NCBI RefSeq assembly: GCF_023278045.1
Contig: NZ_CP056783.1
Coordinates: 2,203,501 to 2,267,500, forward strand
Origin: Flavobacterium sp. K5-23
GTDB lineage: Bacteria; Bacteroidota; Bacteroidia; Flavobacteriales; Flavobacteriaceae
Reading direction: 5' to 3'
DNA length: 64,000 nucleotides
In this document: positions 59,610-64,000 of the stretch, one piece after another
Position numbering within the stretch: the first letter of the stretch is position 1
Layout: each line of letters begins with the position of its first letter
The notes under the pieces: model-generated
Told to the model about the DNA's origin: nothing
The model's input: only the letters and a program-made list of their open reading frames with translations
Database searches by the model: none
Translations under genes and position numbers: made by a program

Positions 59610-60443
59610 TTATTTTGGCATTACAACAGTGTTCATTTGAAGAGTTACAGCAGTTTGCGCTAACATTCTTCCGTTTATTGAAGCTCCTGTTTTTAAATTA
59701 ATACCTGTTTGGCTTAATATGTTTCCTTCAAAATGGCTGGTTGTTCCAAGAGTAACTGCACCAGATGTTTGCCAGAAAATGTTTTTGGCCTGTGCACCTC
59801 CAGCTAAGGTAATTCTAACGGCAGAACTCATATTAAGATTTCCTGCAACCTGAAATATCCAAACATCAGTTGGGCTACCTGAAATTGTAATATCTGTAGG
59901 GATATTTAGTGAACTCGTCCAAGTATATAATCCTGGTGTAAGTGTTCTTCCACCAATACTTCCTGCACCTAAATTTAAGAAATCAGGGTTAATACGACCA
60001 GCAGCATTAGTGTATGCTGATTGCATATCACCTACCGCTACAGTTAAACGTGTAGCATTAGTTACTTTGCAATCTGGTCCAGCTGCATCAACTGAATATA
60101 TTGTACCAGTCACTTCATCACATTTTAAAAGTATAGCTGCTCCTGTAATAGGGCTTGCTCCAACATCTCCTGTAACGTCAGATTTATATACATCCGTAAT
60201 ACCTGTTTTTGAAAGAATCACAAAATCACCTGCAATACCAAGATTTACGGGTTCCAATGATTGGCTATTTTTTAAAATTGAAGCAGATTTGTCCGTAGAG
60301 GATTTCTGTGATGTTACTGCTGATGTTTCATAGATTGAATTTGCCACTATTGGTTCGCTTGACTCTTCCGCATCATTGCTACAACTCGACATTAACCCAA
60401 CAAAAAGTACTGCCAAAACCGGTATTGTTTTTAATATTTTCAT
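59610..60443 (-). CDS. DUF3494 ice-binding-type lipoprotein without Ig domains
   Basis: The 277-residue protein has a lipobox MSSC (Cys21), a Ser-rich linker (SAVTSQKSSTDKSASILKNS) and then a DUF3494 domain (about residues 65-277): LGIAGDFVILSKTGI, VTGDVGASP, LNLGAGSIGGRTLTPGLYTW, VWIFQVAGNL and AQAKNIFWQTSGAV. It is the closest of the three to the compact ice-binding proteins of cold-adapted bacteria, apart from the lipid anchor and linker. It is a single-gene unit with its own terminator. Confidence 0.88.
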   Translation of the reverse strand: MKILKTIPVLAVLFVGLMSSCSNDAEESSEPIVANSIYETSAVTSQKSSTDKSASILKNSQSLEPVNLGIAGDFVILSKTGITDVYKSDVTGDVGASPITGAAILLKCDEVTGTIYSVDAAGPDCKVTNATRLTVAVGDMQSAYTNAAGRINPDFLNLGAGSIGGRTLTPGLYTWTSSLNIPTDITISGSPTDVWIFQVAGNLNMSSAVRITLAGGAQAKNIFWQTSGAVTLGTTSHFEGNILSQTGINLKTGASINGRMLAQTAVTLQMNTVVMPK

Positions 60444-60572
60444 AATATGGTATTTAAATGTGATTTATTTATCACAAGACAAAACTGAGGTTTTTAAATG
60501 CAAATTTGTTGCTATATAATGGCCAAAAGTTGTGAAATTCACATATGTTACTCTTTTTCAATGTTTTTTCTT

Positions 60573-60620
60573 AATAAAAAAAGGGTGATTTTTATCTATT
60601 GATAAAAATCACCCTTTTAA
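60573..60620 (-). terminator. Terminator after the response regulator gene
   Basis: AAAGGGTGATTTTTATC pairs perfectly with GATAAAAATCACCCTTT around a 4-base loop. It lies about 35 bases beyond the response regulator stop on the minus strand. Confidence 0.92.
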
Positions 60621-60655
60621 ACTTTAGTATATTGAGGTTTAAAACACACAGGATC

Positions 60656-61090
60656 TTACATCCTATCCATATACCAATTTAATTCTTTTTTCATTTTTCT
60701 ATATTCAAAAATGGCTGAAATTATTTTTTGCAATCGCATAAATGCAGTTTCACTTTTTACAACATAGTCAAAAGCCTTATGGTGCATACAGTTTACGGCT
60801 ACTTCAATTTTGTCTTGAGAAGATAGCATCACAACGGGTATGTTTGGATTAAAAGCCTTTATTTTATCTAAGGTTTCTATTCCGTTCATTGCCGTTTGAT
60901 CAATTCCATCCAGTTGATAGTCTAATATGATAATATCAGGATTGTTAGATAATTGCGCTATGCAAAGTTCCCCAGTTGCAAAGGTTTCAATGGTAAAATC
61001 TGCATTTTCCATAAATTCAATTTCTAATGATTTTAAAAATAAAGCATCATCATCTACCAAGAAAAGTTTTATTTTGTTTTCGTTTTCCAC
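60656..61090 (-). CDS. Stand-alone response regulator receiver
   Basis: The 144-residue protein is a receiver domain with the acidic pocket (VDDDA), the phosphorylated Asp57 in IIILDYQLDG, Ser90 in VVMLSSQ and Lys112 in YVVKS. No output domain follows, apart from a short helical tail (FEYRKMKKELNWYMDRM). It lies 2 bases after the hybrid kinase gene on the same strand, so it is a likely phosphorelay partner. Such single-domain regulators act by protein contact or as phosphate sinks. Confidence 0.93.
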   Translation of the reverse strand: MENENKIKLFLVDDDALFLKSLEIEFMENADFTIETFATGELCIAQLSNNPDIIILDYQLDGIDQTAMNGIETLDKIKAFNPNIPVVMLSSQDKIEVAVNCMHHKAFDYVVKSETAFMRLQKIISAIFEYRKMKKELNWYMDRM

Positions 61091-61092
61091 GA

Positions 61093-64000
61093 TTAAGTAT
61101 TTTTAAGTATGTTTAATTCAATTTCTAATTCTTCACAAGCTTGATTGCATATTTCATCTATTTCAATGACTAATGATTTTATCTCTTCTGTGAATTGTTC
61201 TTTATTTGAGTGTTCAATAATTTTTTTCGCGATATTTTCATATTTTGAATTTATACCCATTATTGAAAAAGAGGGAATGATTTTATGAACTGCCGCACTT
61301 AATAAAGGCCAATTTTCATCTTCCATACTTTGCTTCATTGTACTAAGTATGGGTGGTGTATGTTGTATATAGAGTGAAATCATTTCCATCATTAACCTGG
61401 AATTTGATTTTGTTCGAATATTTAAATAATCCAAGTTGATGCATTTTGGTCTTACATTTTCTTGTACACTCTTGTTTTTACTATTAAGGTCAGTTTTAGT
61501 AGTTATATTATTTTTTATAAGGCCTACAATTTTGCTATGCAATATACGTTCGTCAACTGGTTTTGCTATGTAATCATTCATTCCAACTTCTTTACATTTT
61601 GCTAAGTCAACTGTGGTAACATCAGCAGTTAAAGCAACGATTGGAATTTTTAAATTCATTGTATTCCGAATGTGTTTTGTAGCCTCAAACCCATTCATTA
61701 CAGGCATTTGTAAGTCCATTAAAACAATGTCATAGGATGTTTTTTCAAGTTTCTCGATGGCAATTTTTCCGTTTTCGGCAATTTCGCTTTCAAATCCAAA
61801 ATCATCCAAAAGGGTTTTCATCAATAATTGATTCAGGGGAATGTCTTCAACAACCAAGACTTTTATATTATTGATTTCGGAATCCAATTCAACTATTTCA
61901 GTTTCCACTCCAACTTCTATTGCTGTTTTTTGAAAACTTAAAATAAAACTAAAGGTGGAGCCTTCGTTAATTTTACTTTTTACGGTAATGGTACCGCCTT
62001 GTGGTTCTACTAATTGCTTAACGATGGCAAGTCCTAATCCTGTTCCTCCATACAATCTTGAGGTGTCGCTGGTTGCCTGTTGGAAATCATCAAAAATAGA
62101 GTCTATTTTACTTTCCGCAATTCCTATTCCTGTATCCGAAACGGCAAATTCAATAGTAGAGTTTTCTTCATCTTCATCCAATAAACGAATACTAACGGTA
62201 ATTTTTCCTTTTGAAGTGAATTTTATGGCATTACTTACTAGATTCAAGATGATTTGATGAAGGCGAACAGGATCTCCCAGTAATACTTTTGGAATGGTAT
62301 CATCATATTCCGTTACCAATTCTAGATTTTTTTCCTTTATTTTTGTTTCAAATACGTGAAGCATTGCTGAAATTGAAGAGGATAATTTAAAAGGTACTTT
62401 TTCAAAAGTCATTTTTCCAGCATCAACTTTTGCTAAATCAAGAATGTCATTGATTAGTACAATTAGTGCATCCCCACTCAATTTTATGGCTGTTAAATAT
62501 TCTTTTTGCTTATCGGATAAATCTGTTTTGAGCACTACTTTAGTAAATCCGATAATTGCATTCATAGGCGTCCGGATTTCGTGACTCATATTGGACAAAA
62601 ATTGTTGTTTTGCTTTTACGGCAGTTTCAGCAATTTGTGTAGCATTCTCGGCATTTCTTTTTTCTTCTTCAGCAATCCCCGTTGCTAACTCGGCAAAAAT
62701 TTTGGCCTCAATCAGTTCGGTTGCTATTCTTTTTTGAACTGTAATATCTCTTGCTGCTGCAAAAACCCCAAGAACATTACCGTCATCATCCCTATAAACG
62801 GATGCATTGTATAAAACATCTATTAATTCTCCGTTTAAATGTTTTAAGGTTAATGGATAATCTTCAACATACCCTTTTTCAAAAACTTGTCTGTATCCTT
62901 CTTGTGCTTTTTCAGGCTCGGTAAAATAATTAGAAAAATCAGTGCCAATAAGCATTTCACGCGATACTCCGGTAGCTTCAATTAATGCATTATTAACATC
63001 TGTTATTTTTCCTGCTGGACTAATGGTTACAAGAGGATCTAAACTTGCTTCTAATAAACTCCTAGCGTATTTTGAAGCTAGCTTTAAAGAATTGTTGATT
63101 TTTTCGAGTTCTTTATTGTCTATTTCCCTTTTTTCTTTTTCTTTATTCTGGAATTTAAGTTCAATGTCGGCAATCACTAATTCTGCGGCCCGTTTTTCCT
63201 TTTCATCATTTTGATATGCCAGTTCTTTATTGGCAATAACTAACTCAGCTGCTCGTTTTTCTTTTATCTTGTTTTGAAAAGCCAATTCTTCATTTGCAAT
63301 TACAAGTTCATTCGCTCGATTCTCCCTTTCTTTATTTTGGTAGGCAAGTTCTTCGTTAGCAATAATCAACTCATTTGCACGCTCTTCTTTTTCTTTGTTT
63401 TGAAAAGCTAATTCTTTGTTGGCAATACGTAAATCTAACGCCCACTTTTGTTCAGCGATATCTCTGGCAACGATTACCACTCCCAAAATAGTACCACTAT
63501 CATCTTTATAAACTGATCCGTTGAATAAAACATCAGTAAGTTTTCCTTCTTTATGTCTAATTGTAAGAGGAGAATCAGCAACAGATCCTTTGGCAAAAAC
63601 TTCTTGATATACTTCCCGAGCTTTTTGTGGTTCTGTGAAATAATCGAAGAAATCAGAACCTATAAGTTCATTTCGTTCCACTCCTGTAATATTTACCGTT
63701 GCTTGATTAGTATCCATAATTTTACCTTCGGTACTAATGGTTACTAATGGATCAAGACTTGCTTCAATGAGGCTTAGAGAATATTGTGAGGCTAATTTTT
63801 GGTCTGCCGTAAATGCCTCTAATTGGTTATTTCTAGTTTTTAAATTTTTGACATTTATAAAGATAAAAGTAAAAATTGCAACGATGAAAATAAGAAGAAT
63901 AAAAAACAGAAATTGAGAATAAGTATTGCTTTGTTCCTTTTCAATTTTTCGTTGTTTGAGTAATCGAAACTCGGCTGAATTAATATCCGTAAGTAATTTT
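61093..64000 (-). CDS. PAS-domain hybrid histidine kinase with Hpt domain, 5'-truncated by window edge
   Basis: The frame stays open to base 64000, so the N-terminus is missing; the ATG at 63717 is internal to a PAS domain. In order from the window edge: the end of a probable CHASE3-like region, a membrane helix (about 63835-63925), a PAS domain, five 21-residue coiled repeats of the ELAFQNKEKEERANELI type, a second PAS domain, HisKA (NMSHEIRTPMNAIIGF), HATPase (GGTGLGLAIVKQLV), a receiver (IVLMDLQMPVMNG) and a C-terminal Hpt domain (AAVHKI). It should run an internal phosphorelay and pass phosphate to the adjacent response regulator. The signal sensed is unknown. Confidence 0.92.
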   Translation of the reverse strand, partial: KLLTDINSAEFRLLKQRKIEKEQSNTYSQFLFFILLIFIVAIFTFIFINVKNLKTRNNQLEAFTADQKLASQYSLSLIEASLDPLVTISTEGKIMDTNQATVNITGVERNELIGSDFFDYFTEPQKAREVYQEVFAKGSVADSPLTIRHKEGKLTDVLFNGSVYKDDSGTILGVVIVARDIAEQKWALDLRIANKELAFQNKEKEERANELIIANEELAYQNKERENRANELVIANEELAFQNKIKEKRAAELVIANKELAYQNDEKEKRAAELVIADIELKFQNKEKEKREIDNKELEKINNSLKLASKYARSLLEASLDPLVTISPAGKITDVNNALIEATGVSREMLIGTDFSNYFTEPEKAQEGYRQVFEKGYVEDYPLTLKHLNGELIDVLYNASVYRDDDGNVLGVFAAARDITVQKRIATELIEAKIFAELATGIAEEEKRNAENATQIAETAVKAKQQFLSNMSHEIRTPMNAIIGFTKVVLKTDLSDKQKEYLTAIKLSGDALIVLINDILDLAKVDAGKMTFEKVPFKLSSSISAMLHVFETKIKEKNLELVTEYDDTIPKVLLGDPVRLHQIILNLVSNAIKFTSKGKITVSIRLLDEDEENSTIEFAVSDTGIGIAESKIDSIFDDFQQATSDTSRLYGGTGLGLAIVKQLVEPQGGTITVKSKINEGSTFSFILSFQKTAIEVGVETEIVELDSEINNIKVLVVEDIPLNQLLMKTLLDDFGFESEIAENGKIAIEKLEKTSYDIVLMDLQMPVMNGFEATKHIRNTMNLKIPIVALTADVTTVDLAKCKEVGMNDYIAKPVDERILHSKIVGLIKNNITTKTDLNSKNKSVQENVRPKCINLDYLNIRTKSNSRLMMEMISLYIQHTPPILSTMKQSMEDENWPLLSAAVHKIIPSFSIMGINSKYENIAKKIIEHSNKEQFTEEIKSLVIEIDEICNQACEELEIELNILKNT

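Overview
The window is a stretch of chromosome from a member of the Bacteroidota, almost certainly a Flavobacterium or close relative. Support comes from the low GC content, Bacteroidota-type promoters (TTG, about 19-22 bases, TAnnTTTG) in front of several genes, a type IX secretion sorting domain, and families common in flavobacteria (DUF3667, DUF4920, DUF4382, M14/M28 exported peptidases, bacillithiol and menaquinone genes). Three separate DUF3494 proteins, the ice-binding (antifreeze) family, suggest a cold or ice-associated habitat.

Layout. 1-1950: methionine sulfoxide reductases msrA (cut by the window edge) and msrB, then a patatin-like lipase. 2055-3640: an IS3-family insertion sequence with a programmed frameshift site, followed by a four-unit 54-bp tandem array and a perfect 15-bp palindrome. 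3795-16932: mostly housekeeping and exported enzymes (M14 peptidase, DbpA-like helicase, PhnA, coaD, ddl, PASTA protein, RluD-type synthase, serine hydrolase, AraC regulator, AlkB, transglutaminase-like protein). 17318-23727: a large metzincin-type protease, a DUF4382 lipoprotein, a DUF4920 lipoprotein with a mono-haem lipoprotein, and two unknowns. 23900-32820: purL and its unusual downstream region. 32899-37127: a secreted endonuclease I and a beta-helix lipoprotein. 37269-39746: a menaquinone thioesterase/isochorismate synthase pair, bshB1 and tRNA-His. 40113-46044: M28 peptidase, DUF3667 protein, dienelactone hydrolase, then an Lrp regulator divergent from rocD-rocF. 46190-48761: an arsenic operon (arsR, DUF6428, phosphatase-type arsenate reductase, acr3). 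48928-64000: small unknowns, an ice-binding protein/OmpA operon, a cluster of small stress-type proteins (YtxH, a 50-aa membrane peptide, CsbD-like, lipoproteins, an L,D-transpeptidase), a third ice-binding protein, and a hybrid kinase/response-regulator pair that runs off the right edge.

The most unusual signal is downstream of purL. Three extra copies of the last 90-150 bases of purL, each with its stop codon and a following hairpin terminator, lie in line behind the true gene. Accessory genes sit between them, in two cases a single gene. The copies become more diverged with distance from purL (0, 3 and 4 differences over the same 60 bases). This looks like serial, one-sided accretion of gene-sized cassettes behind an essential gene, with the gene's 3' end replaced each time. 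A second locus shows a similar trace: 35 bases of the 3' end of the metalloprotease gene recur 1.6 kb downstream, on the far side of a DUF4382 gene, with one synonymous difference. No integrase or attC-like site is visible at either place.
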